A DNA stretch of 64,000 nucleotides from Apophysomyces variabilis (GCA_002749535.1 MZZL01000397.1:3238-67237), one strand, 5' to 3'; positions 10,019-22,396 are shown, counted from the stretch's first letter. Notes: generated by a model not told the origin, from the sequence alone. A program made the numbers and translations.

Positions 10019-11753
10019 ATGGTCGTATTTCCTGCTTCCTTTGAGTATAACAATTCGCCCGATCTCCCTTGGGTTGTTCAGAAATTTGGAGGAACCAGCG
10101 TTGGCAAATTCTTAGATAACATTGCAAATCAAGTGATCAAGTAGGTGGTTACGAGAATAAATAGGAAAGGGTATTCATAGCTGTGTGAAAGAGAATATGT
10201 CAAGCAAAATAGGCTTGTGGTAGTATGTTCTGCGCGCAGCGGCGAAAGCAAACAGACGGGAACCACCAATCGACTCATCCGAGCTGCCAACGATGCATTA
10301 AAACCAAGTTCAAGCGAATACCTGACTATTTTGAGCGAATTGCTCGAGGATCATCTCAAGGTGGCGGACGATATGATTCAAAACTCAGCCATTCGTGAGG
10401 ACCTGAAAAATGACATCCAACATGATTGTACAAAGCTCAAATCATTCTTGGAGGCAGCACAAATTATTAATGAGATCTCACCACGATCGAAGGATATCAT
10501 CATTGGCGTAGGCGAGAAGTTATCCTGTAGAATTGTCGCCGCTGTACTTCAGGACAGGGTAAGTAAAAAAAAAAGATTCATTTGAGTTTAAATCGAACTT
10601 AAAAATTTTTTTTTCTCTAACGAATGGTTGTAGGGCATTGATGCTATGTTTGTTTCGCTGGAAAATATCATTGATCGGGAATTCGATGTACTGGATCAGA
10701 GGTTTTACGATTATTTGGCGGAGCGAATGGCAGAAGCCGTTAAGAAATGTGGCAACAAAGTACCTGTCTTAACTGGTAAGTCCCATGGGGAAAAGCAACT
10801 CTCTACCCCAGAAAATTTTACTCAATCTACTCCATTTAGGCTTTTTCGGCATTGTCCCTGGTAGCCTTTTGAACACCGTCGGTCGTGGTTACACCGATCT
10901 TTGTGCAGCATTGACAGCAGTTGGTTTGGGTGCAGAAGAACTGCAGATTTGGAAGGAAGTGGACGGTATCTTCACGGCTGATCCTCGTAAAGTCAAATCA
11001 GCAAGGCTGTTGCCCATCATCACACCTGAAGAAGCTTCAGAATTGACGTACTATGGTTCAGAAGTCATCCATCCATTTACTATGGAACAAGTTATCCGTT
11101 CACATATTCCCATTCGCATCAAAAATGTCGAAAATCCTCGTGGTCAAGGCACCATCATTTTCCCCACAGACATCGTATCCAAGGATGGTGTATCTACCCC
11201 ACCACACTCACCCAAAGTATTAGCCGAGAATGGATATTCGCTTGATCTTTCTCGCAAGTACCCAACTGCAGTGACGATCAAAGATAACGTGATCGTGTTG
11301 AACGTACATTCAAACCGAAAGAGCGTTAGTCATGGTTTCTTTGCTCAGATTTTTTCGACTCTCGATCGCTACGGCGTGGTTGTTGACCTGATCTCGACCT
11401 CCGAAGTGCATGTGTCCATGGCCTTGGGAGTGGATAGTGAAGACAAGGACCTTGAACGAGTCATTGCAGATTTACGTTCAGTGGGCAGAGTCGATGTTTT
11501 GAAAAACATGGCCATTCTTTCTCTGGTCGGAAAGCAAATGAAGAACATGGTTGGTATTGCTGGCATGATGTTCAGCACCTTGGCATCAGCTGGTGTCAAT
11601 CTCGAAATGATCTCACAAGGTGCCTCAGAAATCAACATATCATGTGTCATCGATGAAGCATCAGCGGTGACAGCTATGAACGTTATCCATGACAATCTTC
11701 TAAGCAAGAAAAGCAAATTGGTACTACCATCCCTTAGAATTGGTCTAGACTGA
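10019..11753 (+). CDS. HOM3: aspartate kinase
   Basis: Catalyses ATP-dependent phosphorylation of L-aspartate, the first step to homoserine, threonine, methionine and isoleucine; cytosolic, and feedback-inhibited by threonine in fungi. Exons 10019-10140, 10192-10558, 10634-10775 and 10840-11753 give 514 residues, close to the yeast enzyme. Seen: the kinase signature VQKFGGTSVGKF near residue 20; VVVCSARSG; NTVGRGYTDL; the aspartate-binding region WKEVDGIFTADPRKV; and SELTYYGSEVIHPFTMEQ. Two C-terminal ACT regulatory domains follow (NVHSNRKSVSHGF; ILSLVGKQMKNMVGIAGMMF with ASEINISCVID). The second exon begins in the middle of a well-conserved strand (EYVKQNRLVVV), which settled the acceptor at 10192. 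No fused homoserine dehydrogenase, as expected in fungi. A Gcn4-type site lies upstream. Confidence 0.95.
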
Positions 11754-12088
11754 GAAGGATATTTGTTGTAAACACTTTTTATTTCCTTATTTTTGTAAAT
11801 TCATTGAATCCATATTTCTACATATATAAATAATCGCTTTTTTTCGAAGATCCATTTGCGAAAAGTCACAATAAGGAAACAAAGGTGTCCATGTCTGCCT
11901 ATTCGAGCTTCGTGCTTCAAACACTCCTTATCTGTTCTTCACTATTTATCAATGGGAAAATATCCTCATCGGACAAATTTTTCCGTACCGAACGACAGGT
12001 CGAACGTCTAAAAGTTTCTAGAGCAATGTCGGACAAAACACTTACGTAGACACTCACTAACCAGCGAAATTGTACACATCTAGCTATT
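11754..12088. other. intergenic between aspartate kinase and transcription factor
   Basis: 335 bases, AT-rich. The kinase 3' region has TATATAAATAAT near 11822-11833. The rest is the presumed promoter of the Zn2Cys6 gene. No TGACTCA or CACGTG motif was seen. Confidence 0.5.
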
Positions 12089-15039
12089 ATGAATTACAAT
12101 ACACAAGGTCCAGGCTGTTACGATCAGCAAGGCGGGTTTACGCATTCGCAGCCTAGCGATGTGCAACACCTACCGGGTGGCGTCCCCGATATTCTTCCAA
12201 AGCCTTCTCATGCCTCGTCTAGCAATATCATAGATATCCCTCGCACAAAAAGAACTCGAGCCAAACGCAGCTGCGATCTTTGCCGGAAAAAGAAGACGCG
12301 TTGCGATGCAGACATCAGCAAGCCATGTACTACATGCAAAAATGCAAACGCTGATTGTCAATTCTTGGTTGAGCAGAAGAAACGTGGGCCAGCTTCAGGG
12401 TATTTTCTCGCATACAATGACAAACTGAGACTGAACACCGGGAATAATTTAGATACGTTGAAGCACTTGAATCACGATTAAAGCGTATGGAGAAGATGAT
12501 TGAGACCATGACCAAAATGAAAGAGACCGAATCTACTAGCGATGCATCGTATGGATCAGACGAAGACCAAGAATGCGAAGAAGAAGAAGAAGAAGAAGAA
12601 GAAGTTCATGATAAGGAAGAAGAAGTAGAAAAGGAGAAAAACGAGGGAGCCAAAAGGGCTAAAGAAAGAGAAGAGCAGCATGCTTTTTATGACGAGGATT
12701 TCAGCGGCATATGTGCATGTACGGCGAGCGTGGATATAGACCGATCTACGTTGTCTCAGCAGATGAATGCATTGACTATTACTGATTTTGAGCGGACACG
12801 ATACATAGGATCTAGTTCAGGAGTCCATATGTTGGATCAAGAAATATTTAGCAGTAACAAACGACATCGTGTGCCCGAGCACCCGTCATGGGTATTTCAA
12901 AAGCTGAACCCAGATGAGGACGAGCATATCATTATGAAGGCAGAAGAGATACGACAGCCGAGATTGACAGGTGCAAGGACGGTTCTTCCCGAACGATTTC
13001 GATTACTTCAAGATATTCCGTATATGACACAGGAGCTTGCCGATTGCCTTATTCATCGGTAAGGGATGCGATCACGGTTTTTATATGACCTCGCGCGTCT
13101 TATAAATGATGTCTCATCTTACAGTTATTTTGCCCAAGTTCATCCTTATTGTCCTATTGTCAACAAAATTACGTTTCTGGAGCAGTACTACTTTCACAAT
13201 CCCAATCCTCCAGATCAGTATCTACTATACGCTATGTGTTCTATCGGTGCTCGTTTCTTAAGCGTGGACTTTGACCCGCATATGGAAAATATATCGAGAA
13301 TAAGCTTGGACAAAGTAATGTGGCTCAGAGTGGAATTCCGAAAAATGGCAAAAAAGGTTTTGGAAATTGCCTATAAGCGGTCCAAGATCAGTACGATACA
13401 AACATTGATGCTGTTAACTATGTTTGTCGATGCATATGAGCACGAAACAGAGGACAAAGCGCACTGGTTTACTACCGGTATGGCGATACGTATGGCACAA
13501 GATCTTGGACTGCATCGCAGTTCGACCGGATGGTCCCTTCCGGAACACGAAAGGGAGCTGCGGCGGCGGATATGGTTTGCTGCTTACCTTATGGATCGTT
13601 GGGTAGGTGAATGTGTGGAGAGAAAAAAAACGTAAACAGGACCATCCTTAATGTGGGATTTATTAGGTGGCAGCTGAACTGGGACGACCAGTGACCATTA
13701 TAGACCACGACTTCGATGTAGAGCTACCTTCACCTTATGAAGTGGGTTCTACTCATCGGAGCACTTCACAAAGCGATGATTATTCCTCTGAGCAGTTCAC
13801 ACCTGCCCTAATATTAGAAGCGGAAGAAGCGATTAGAGAAAAGCGACCGGTTTATACTTGTTTTATTAATCTTGTAACGCTGTCCCAGATATTGGGCCAG
13901 GTGTTGTTAGGGCTGCACTCGCCAAAAACAAAATACACTGGTCGACGAAACCTGAGCTTGATTGCTTTCCTTGACAATAACTTGAAGAATTGGCAAGCCA
14001 ATCTGCCACAAGAACTACAAATAACCTCTTCGGAAGGAATTGCTTCTTCTCAAGCAGGTACGCAGAAAAAAAGAGGACAGTGCATAACGATGTTAATGAC
14101 CCGATGATAAGGTATTTTACGTATGAGCTATAACTGCGTTTTACTGCTGCTGTATCGTCCTTTTATTACCAATGATGCATCTGAAGATATCGGCTTTGCA
14201 TTCCAGGCTCTGGCGACATGCACAACAGCTGCTACGGGACTGGTAACAACGTTGGAAGATATGGAACCGGGAGCATTCATGTGTATACCATGGAGCGTTG
14301 CTATGTAGTAAGTTTTTCTGATTAAGATTCAGTGCGACTTCATACTTTGCTGACATGCCTACACAGTTCCATCTTCCAAGCGGCTATCATATTTCTACAC
14401 AACGCCAAAGGTGATAATCATCAGCTACGGGAGGATGGGCAAAGAAACTTGTCACGATGCGCAGGAATATTCCAAAAGGACCCAAGCTTGAATTCGAGTC
14501 GGATAGCCAATATTCTAAGGTCCTTATCAAAAAAATTTGATGTACCTATTGTCGACGGAGCCGAGAAATTGCAAGAGGTTCCTCATGAAGAAGGACCAGA
14601 TCGGCGAAGGAAGCGTGATGTATCTTCTGATATCGATTACTCTCGGTCAGAATCGGAGGAGCCGGCTTGCAAATATCCCAAGAATATCGGGAGCGAATAT
14701 GTGGGGGGCTTGTGTCAAAGCAAATCACTGGGCAGTACGCGTCCAGAAGATATGTATCTAGCATCATTGACACTGGGACTTGGGAGAACATCCAAGTCGA
14801 GCAATGCGCCCACCATTCCGGCGCAGAGTACTTATGGACAGGAGCCGGAGATGTCAATACCAACTCCAAACTTTTACAACTCCCTTGGTTCTGTTGTCTG
14901 TGATACCAATTGTGTACCTGTAGAATTGGACATTGCTAGTCTAAGTTCCGAGTTACCATTATGGGATATGCCTAGTGGTGTCACATGGAGTGAATGGGAT
15001 ACATATTTGAGAGGAAGCATGGACCATTCTCGCATGTAG
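12089..15039 (+). CDS. Zn2Cys6 transcription factor with fungal-specific regulatory domain
   Basis: A nuclear DNA-binding regulator. Exons 12089-12399, 12453-13058, 13125-13602, 13667-14057, 14112-14307 and 14367-15039 give 884 residues. The binuclear zinc cluster has Cys62, 65, 72, 80, 83 and 90, exactly C-X2-C-X6-C-X7-C-X2-C-X6-C, preceded by a basic run (PRTKRTRAKR). A short coiled coil follows (GYVEALESRLKRMEKM), then a low-complexity acidic block of Glu codons at 12577-12660. The fungal_trans middle homology region begins at FAQVHPYCPIVNKITF and includes GMAIRMAQDLGLHR and ELRRRIWFAAYLMDRW. The C-terminus is Ser-rich and acidic, probably activating. The target pathway cannot be read from the protein. 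It sits between two aspartate-family enzymes on the same strand, which hints at, but does not prove, a role in their control. Swi5 starts 98 bases downstream. Confidence 0.92.
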
Positions 15040-15137
15040 ACCATCTTGCATTTCGTCATCATTGCCATTACATGTCCGATTGTTTTACGCACTATATCAT
15101 AATTACCCTTCTCCTTCCCACATAAATCTTTTAAAGA

Positions 15138-15515
15138 ATGGCCGGAGCTGGAGAGTCTAAACACAGAAAACTGATATTGGAACAACAGCTAGCAGAGTTA
15201 AATCAAGAGTACGACAATTTATGTAGAGAGCTCAAGTAAAGAGGATTTCCTTCCCATTCATCTGCTATTAAATTTATATCTTATATCAGTATGACTGAAA
15301 AGGATGCACAGGCTATGATGAAGAAACGCATTCAGTTATTACATGAATACAACGATATCAGGGATGCTGCTTCCCTACTGCTTGGCAATGTAAGAGCAAC
15401 GCAAACCCTTTTTTTGTTTGTTAACTCTGTCATGCATTGATTCCAACAGTACGCCAGCCGAATCGGCGTTTCACTGAAGGAGGTGTATGCACAATTTGGT
15501 GTGGAGGAGAAGTAA
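15138..15515 (+). CDS. SWI5: Swi5/Sae3-type recombination mediator subunit
   Basis: Swi5 binds Sfr1/Mei5 and helps load and stabilise Rad51/Dmc1 filaments in homologous recombination. The gene is small and interrupted: exons 15138-15235, 15290-15389 and 15450-15515 join in frame to 87 residues. The N-terminus is a charged helix (KLILEQQLAELNQEYDNLC). The family signature at the C-terminus is LLHEYNDIRDAASLLLG followed by SLKEVYAQFGVEEK, matching the LHEYND.KD.AQ.L.G and LYP.FGL pattern of known Swi5 proteins. Length fits the family's short members. The start is the first ATG in frame, 98 bases after the transcription-factor stop, so the promoter must be compact. Confidence 0.85.
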
Positions 15516-15766
15516 TGTTCTATCAATCATTAACATGGTAGCACACCCGAACGATATCAATGCTTAACTCAAAAACGGCAAACACTTCTTCGAAGTATAT
15601 TTCTTCGACATCACTATTTTATTACTAGTTTTAGCGACCCAAACTTGGAAACAAGAAAACCAATAGAGATTGCTTCTCATCGCGTCATTTGCTGAGAAAT
15701 CAAAGATCAAAAAAACTTTGGCGGACAATAAAACGTTTATGCTTTGCTGCTTGTTTTCCCACCGTT

Positions 15767-17675
15767 ATGAGTCTTCGAAAGCTACCATTCGGCCATGTCA
15801 AAGCATGGAACAACAGTCGTTTGCATTCCTTGTCCTCCCGTACTCTCGGTGGTTTGACCGCTAGGCGAAGTAACAAAAAAAAGCATTTCTCGTATTGGTA
15901 TTTCTTTTCTTACGCATAATACCTCTTGTCTGCAGATATCCACCAACAACCGTCTGCTGTTCCTTCGTCATGCCCACCTACCGAGACCGAACCTTCGACT
16001 TCTTCTAATCCGCCATTGTCTTTTCCCTGTATAGACAAACTTAACTCTCGTACACTGGAGCTAGATAGCGGGCCGGAGCCTAGTTATGACAAGGTCGTCA
16101 CTGGCTATGAGACCTTTGAATACCCTCACCCGGTGCTTTTGGATCACGGTGGCATCCTTCCCAAACTCAATCTGGCCTACGAGACATGGGGAACGTTGAA
16201 TAGTAACCGGGATAATGCTATCTTGATTCATACAGGACTTTCGGCGTCTTCCCATGCTAAATCGCATCCGAAAAACACGAAACCTGGCTGGTGGGAAGAA
16301 TTCATCGGCCCAGGTCGACATATCGACACCAACAAATTTTTTGTTATCTGTACTAATGTCATTGGCGGCTGCTACGGATCCACTGGACCAAGTTCCATTG
16401 ATCCCGCTGATGGAGAGCGGTATGCCACACGGTTTCCGATCATTACAATCTTTGATATGGTCCGAGCACAATTTCTGTTGTTGGATCATCTAGGAATTAA
16501 TAAACTTCATGCAAGTGTGGGAAGCAGTATGGGAGGAATGCAGGTACGATCTAAGACCTTTGGACCGTCTCTTCTTTCGCCATTGTTCTGTTTTATATTA
16601 ACTTCCTCTTAGTCTCTCGCTGCAGCTTCGTTATATCCAGACCGTATACGGCGGCTTATCAGTATATCAGCTTGTGCGCGATCTCATCCCTATTCTATAG
16701 CTCTGCGACATACGCAACGGCAGGGTAAGAGCAAAGAAAAAGACCAGGCGTAATATAACAACTTCGTGAGTGGGATGAAAGTAACCGTGAATGGGTTATT
16801 CATAGTCTTGATGTCCGATCCCAATTGGAACAAAGGATTTTATTACAAGGGTATTCCTCCTCATATTGGGATGAAGGTAGGCCTGATAACACTGAAAGCC
16901 AAACGAAGTATAAAATAACTGACTTAATTGGGCGATATGAATTAGCTGGCACGTGAGATCGCTACGATTAGGTAAGATGCAGATCTTTGGGTTTGTTTCC
17001 GCTTAGCATTATCTAACGGATGGATTTGTCAGCTATCGCTCGGGACCAGAGTGGGAGCTTCGGTTTGGTCGTAAACGTTCCCAAGAAAATCAGTCACCTG
17101 CGCTGTGTCCGGACTTCTTAATTGAAACCTATTTGGACCATCAAGGCGAACGTTTCTGTTTGCAGTATGATGCCAATTCTCTGTTGTATATCTCCAAGGC
17201 CATGGATATCTTTGACATGTCTAAATCAGCCACAGACAAACTTGCACAACAGAGACAACTTAATTTGCCCAAGCTTGAACAAATTTTGAGGAGACAGAGT
17301 GTGGATCCCCAGACAACGGCTAAGGTCTGTCGTTCCGTAGCCGGGATGCCATCAGCTCTCGAAACCCACACGCAACCTTCCAATCAAGATGATAGTAACA
17401 ACAAACCTCGATTATCCTCTCTATCATCAGACCCAGCAATGCAAGACCTTGTGAAAGGCATGGAGAGAATTACGATGCCGACGCTGGTTCTCGGTATTCA
17501 AACGGATTTACTCTTCCCTGTCTGGCAGCAAAAAGAAATTGCAGAATGTCTGAGATCTGCAGGGAATAAGTCGGTAACTTATTATGAGTTAGACGCTATG
17601 TATGGTCATGACACGTTTTTGATCGATCGTGTCAGTGTTGGTGGAGCCATTAAGGGCCACCTGGAGTACGTCTGA
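15767..17675 (+). CDS. MET2: homoserine O-acetyltransferase
   Basis: Transfers acetyl from acetyl-CoA to L-homoserine, committing it to methionine synthesis. Exons 15767-15869, 15936-16543, 16613-16724, 16806-16876, 16946-16971 and 17033-17675 give 520 residues. The fold is alpha/beta hydrolase: [10 protein letters not shown], the oxyanion region [19 protein letters not shown], and the nucleophile elbow [10 protein letters not shown] with the catalytic Ser. The acid and base lie late, in GIQTDLLFP (Asp) and YGHDTFLID (His). A family-typical low-complexity insert lies before [16 protein letters not shown]. One exon is only 26 bases. The N-terminus ([22 protein letters not shown]) is basic and hydroxyl-rich and could target mitochondria. 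An in-frame ATG at 15689 could extend it by 26 residues. No TGACTCA was found upstream. Confidence 0.93.
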
Positions 17676-17869
17676 ACTACATTTACGCATGGATATCATA
17701 TGCAATGTATAGATACAAATATAAAAATGGCATTTTAGAGCAAAGTGATTTATTCTTTTCCTGATATGGACCACGACTTTGACAGTGTTATTATGAATTT
17801 TTTTTTAAAAAAAATGAAGACAAGAGGGGAATCAAGGTCACCATGTATGGTTTTCTAGGTGGAATTTCT

Positions 17870-20191
17870 TTATAGCCGTGCCTTAAAAGGTTCTAAGCAG
17901 AGTTTAATACCCCGCGACTTTCCATTCGTTGGATTCCATCGGTCAAAGAGGGTAAGCAACTTCTCCAATTCTCCACTCAACAGTGAGTCCTGCAAGATTG
18001 TTGTGTCGTCGCATATACCTCGCATGGCCCAAGTCACATAAAAGGGATTCACGCTTGTTCGTGCCTGGAAAGACTCTAATTTGGCCTCCTCCAGTTCAGC
18101 AGTCGAAGTGGCGCTAGAACAGGTCAAGACAAGATTGCCAAAAGGCGCGGTCTCGAATAGATATCGCATGGCTAGCATATAAACTTCCGATTCTTCATAA
18201 ATGGTCGAATGGCCACCTTCCCAAGAATACAAATTTCCTGCTAAAACTTCGCTGATATGCGTCAATAGGCCGTGATCGGAGAGTCCGGCGTTTCGGAGAC
18301 GCAGGGCAAATGTGATTAGGTTGACCAAGAAGTCATCCGCCGAATAGATATGTTCATCAATGTACACAGCTCGTAGAATATTTGGATGGGAAATCCCTGA
18401 CATGATGGCAGAATAAAGTGGTACCACTTGATCTTGCATGGAGGCTACCAAGACAGTTTTGACGTCGTGGCGCAAAATGTAGGATAGCGATTGGCGGTAT
18501 TTTTGGGAGATATCACTATTGGAATCCATAAATTCGAATAGTTCCCTAGCAGCATCGGCCTCGAAATACTGATATCATCATGAATAAACGAAGAAAAATA
18601 TTTGAAAAGAAGAAGAAAAAGAAGAGAACAGTTAGGCATTTTTGGTTCCAATGGCTGAAGTGATCGATTTTGCTAATTACCCGAACAATCAAGTTCGCTT
18701 TTATGAAAGGGAACGGACCGTGTGCAATGCCCGCCATTGCCAGTAAACATACCGACTGTCGATGCTGGTGAATAAAGCCTCTTTCGAGCAGTCGATGAAG
18801 CAAGATGGCTGACACAGGTGTACCTTGGGAATGGGTTACCCATAGTATGATGTCCGCCGTTGTCAGAGCGCCCACCCAGGCAGGGTTGTTGAGCAGACTA
18901 TTGAACAACTTGGTCACTCTTTCTTCAACTTTGCCTTCTCCTTGCAATGGGATGGCTGTAATAGCTGTTTCTGGAATGGTTAACCCATGCTCCGTTTTGA
19001 AATACTGCTTGGCTGCCATAACCATTTGGTTGCAAAACCTGGTGGATGTGCCTGTGGGTTCACCCACCACACTACGAACGATCTGCATAGGGTTGCTTCT
19101 GTTGAACCAAAGAGGCATATTCACTTTCAAAATATGTAATTTACCTTCATTGGAAACCATCCATGGACACCCACTATAACGAATCGCTTTCCTGCTATGG
19201 TTCCTGGATCTGATTTCATTTCATCTATAAATCGGCTATTCATTTGTCTCTTCTGCCAACGAGGGTCTTTTTGATCTGGTTTTGCCTGGGTGAACATGGC
19301 GTTGATTTTTTGCAAAGCTTTCGTGAGCAAACTCGTCGTGGTAGATGATGCTGGTTCTGACGCAGGAGGGGATGAGAATTGTGAATGAAACGTCGGCAAT
19401 ACCATATTCTTTCGCAGCTTCGTCTCGGTAGGAGGTGTGGTTGGTCGATGATCTTCTCGAGCTATCGTTTCCTCTATTTGTTCGTCCTGTAATTGTAATT
19501 TCTCCGAAGTGCTGGACGACGGTGATGGCTCGATAAGGACAGAATCTTTGTTGTTTGCATCAGGAGCATCATTGGTATTGATCTCATTGGTATGATTATT
19601 ATTAGAGAAGAAGGACTTCCAGTAGGACTTCGGCATGATACTATCATTCTCTCCTGGTTTTTGGTTTTCTGCCGAGTCTGCTGAATTGACGGAAGAAGAG
19701 CCCAGCCAAGACCATAAGCCCCCAGACAAGCCTTCTGGAGAAGAACTAACCGTATTGGCGTTGTTGGGTGCTTGGATGGAAGTCGTAGGAGCTATTTTCT
19801 CCAAAGATTTTCTGTCTTTATTACCATCTTCTCCATCGTTATCATCTCCGTTGCCGTCGTTGTTCCCACCGCTATCGCTACCCATGTTGCCTGGCATAGT
19901 TTCATTCTCGGATTGTGCCGTCTTGCCATCGGCCTTCTTTAAATTACTTTCGGTTTGCGTGAAATTCAGGCGTGGAAACCAGGACGAATGACTAACAGTA
20001 GTCGTCGATCGTGGTCTTTTGCTATCCCATGAAGTTGCCTCAGGAATCGCACTGTCATTCATGACGGATTGTTTTCGCTTATTATGCGTAAACGACGCGT
20101 CCCTGTTCGACTCAGTGCTGCTGACAGAGCCAACATGTTTCTCTTCTGGTATACTAGGGGATCCTGAGCTCATTAGAGGGATAACGTTCAC
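17870..20191 (-). CDS. YML020W-like fungal protein, probable serine-hydrolase fold
   Basis: A conserved fungal family of unknown biochemical role (yeast YML020W). Exons on the minus strand 20191-19145, 19082-18681 and 18568-17870 give 715 residues. The first about 330 residues are disordered, rich in Ser, Asn, Asp and Gln, with a WSWLGSS and a KSYWKSFF patch. The folded part starts at GKRFVIVGVHGWFPMK. It continues with VVGEPTGTS, then DIILWVTHSQGTPVSA, which looks like a lipase nucleophile elbow with Ser in HSQG, then LAMAGIAHGPF and the C-terminal SYILRHDVKTVLVASMQDQVVPLYSA, where Asp could be the triad acid. Activity has not been shown in the family as far as I know, so hydrolase is inference. 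It converges on MET2, with 194 bases between the stops. Confidence 0.82.
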
Positions 20192-20616
20192 TAAAAATTA
20201 ATTTGAGATTGCCCGTGTGATAATTTGTACTGTTTTAGGCTAAACTGGATGACAAAGGGACATCCTGGGTTTCTTCCAGATCGGCCAGAGAGTTAACTAC
20301 CGATCTCGCATACATCATGCTACTGTAATGGAGACCATTTCTCAGTACAATTTGCATTTTTATATCAGGTTAGTTATCCTCCTAAAAAGAAGAGAAGGAA
20401 TATGCTATCGCAGGAATCCATTACGTCGACGCAATAACGTCCTGTACTGACTTGTATGGATAGAAGGATAATCTCTCCAACAATTGTTATGTGGCGCGTT
20501 ATAGATGGATTCCTTACTCTCTTCCTACACAGTGCTAAATGCCTGGTTTTATAATAAAGTTTAATAGCACTAAAATTAAAGACATAGCATGGATAATAAC
20601 GTTTTTGAAATTATGC
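20192..20616. other. intergenic, no gene seen
   Basis: 425 AT-rich bases upstream of the YML020W-like gene and downstream of the BAR gene (both minus). This must hold the promoter of the former and the 3' end of the latter. No open frame or motif stands out. Confidence 0.6.
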
Positions 20617-21790
20617 TTATTCTGAACCTTGGTGCACAGATTCCTGGGTGGCATTGATATCCTGTAAGTCGGGGAGCAGCTCAGACACAAGCTCGTATGC
20701 TTCCTTAAAGTAAGCCGCCTGGGCAGCCACTAAATCAGCTAGTTGGCGGTACGGTTCAGGCTAAAAACAACAAATCCATATCTATGAGATAATTTCAACC
20801 TGCGATTGCGCTTTACTCACATCATCCAATGCAGCTTTCATCATGTTTGTCGCCTCTGCTACGGCAGCAACAAATTGGTCTTCTGCTTGTTCAACCTCCA
20901 ATCGCGCGACTTCAGATTTCTCCGGTCGTGCAGTACGGTATCGTGCTTTGCTTGCATCCAGAAACAGTCTGGTCGATTGTACGTTCTGCCGCGCTTTCAT
21001 AGCTCGTTCAATGGTTGTGTTCAATGTTGTCTGCATCGGCTTGTTGAACTTGGATACAATGCTTTCATCCATTTTCAGACGTGCGTCTCCCACTTTCTCA
21101 GCAATTGTAGCAACTTTGAACAAGGCTGTGCCATAGGCGTCTTCTACACCAATCCTTTCTGCTCCTTCTCCTGCAACGCGAGCCAATGCGTGTGACAGCG
21201 TTTTCGGATGCTGGTTGTATTGTTCTTCACGTTCATGCTGCGATTCGAACTGCGCGCGCTCAGCTGGTGATAGGGTCAAGTGTTGCAGCTGGTGTGTCAC
21301 AGTACTCCTAATGCCAAGCAATGATTCCTGAATCTGCACAGGATAATCGTAAGAAGGATTACTGTATGTGCGTGTCACTTTCAGCAAATTGATATGGATA
21401 TTGCGTAAGTTATCAATTCGCTAAGATACAGGCATTAGCACTAATGTTTTAATTAAACATGCCGAACCTTTTCCAAGTCTTTATATTCTTGCGGAAGTTC
21501 AGTAATATTTTCAGCGGTACCAAGTTTTTCTTGTGCATACTGTAATAATTAAAAATGAAAGAGCTGTCGTTGGCTTGTATGAATAGACTATACTATACCT
21601 GTCTGACTTGATCCAAACCTTTGCCTAATTTCTGCGCAAAGGGATTGAATTTAGAGCTTAAATTAGCGAATCCGTCTAACGTGTTGTTCAGGATGGCGTT
21701 GGTGTTAAACGTTTGTCCTGCAGTGTTTGCAGTGTTTGCAGTTTGAGGTTCAGCGTCGATTACATGAAGGTCACCAGAGTTGTCTGCCAT
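20617..21790 (-). CDS. GVP36: BAR-domain protein, Gvp36 type
   Basis: Gvp36-type BAR proteins bind and bend membranes at Golgi and endosomes and affect endocytosis and vacuole shape. Exons 21790-21599, 21539-21468, 21420-20821 and 20760-20617 give 335 residues. The N-terminus is variable (to about residue 45), followed by FNPFAQKLGKGLDQVRQYAQEKLG and ELPQEYKDLEKR, the typical start of this subfamily. Long amphipathic helices follow (RIDNLRNIHINLLKVTRTY; KMDESIVSKFNKPMQTTL; EVARLEVEQAEDQFVAAVAEA). The last helix is PEPYRQLADLVAAQAAYFKE. The second intron has an off-consensus donor GTTCGG, but joining there restores the family sequence. No SH3 domain follows, as expected for Gvp36. Confidence 0.88.
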
Positions 21791-22396
21791 GGTTGGAAAT
21801 GAAGCAGAAACAGTTCAGTGAGAATGGCTGATTTTTAAAAGTTTGGGAGCTCACTACACCTTAAAAATTTCCCGATATGCCATTTGTCAATACAACAAAA
21901 CAAATACTACGTTTATATATTCCATTTTTATCATTAATCATCTCCAGTTTCCCTACCTCATGACGCTCATATTCTTGCCGTAGCTACCGCACATCATCCT
22001 AAACACAAGTGGTAAAATACATAGAACATACCAACATACCAACTTATGTAAGATACTATCGTCGTCACGTTATGTATAGCAGAGCGACTTCATAAAATAA
22101 GCATTTTATTATTTGGTACAATACATAGACAGATGTAGTTAGTGCTTTCTCTTGTCAACGGTCGATAAGCATACACGCAGTTTTTCTTGTAAAGATATAG
22201 ACAGAGTTACAATATAAAGCAGATAAACATTCGATGAGGAATGGACGAGGTAAAACGGTAAGGTAGATGAATAGCACTATAAGAGTGGACATAGGTAGAT
22301 ATAATTTATTGATGAAGGTTGTATAATATGAGGATATCGATACTTACAACTGTAAGGCAAGAGGCATTAACTATCTCCAGGTGAAATAAAAATGCT
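21791..22396. other. intergenic before the dead transposase
   Basis: 606 AT-rich bases holding the BAR-gene promoter. I looked for a terminal inverted repeat matching the right side of the transposase relic and found none that I could support. Confidence 0.5.

Noticed and set aside
14546..14869. 107-codon minus frame
   Set aside because: Antisense to the last exon of the Zn2Cys6 gene; no motif.
19635..19991. 118-codon plus-strand frame rich in Ser/Pro
   Set aside because: Antisense to the low-complexity N-terminus of the YML020W-like gene; complement of Ser/Asn/Asp repeats readily stays open.
20806..21195. 129- and 97-codon plus frames
   Set aside because: Antisense to the long BAR-domain exon, which has strong helix periodicity and family motifs.
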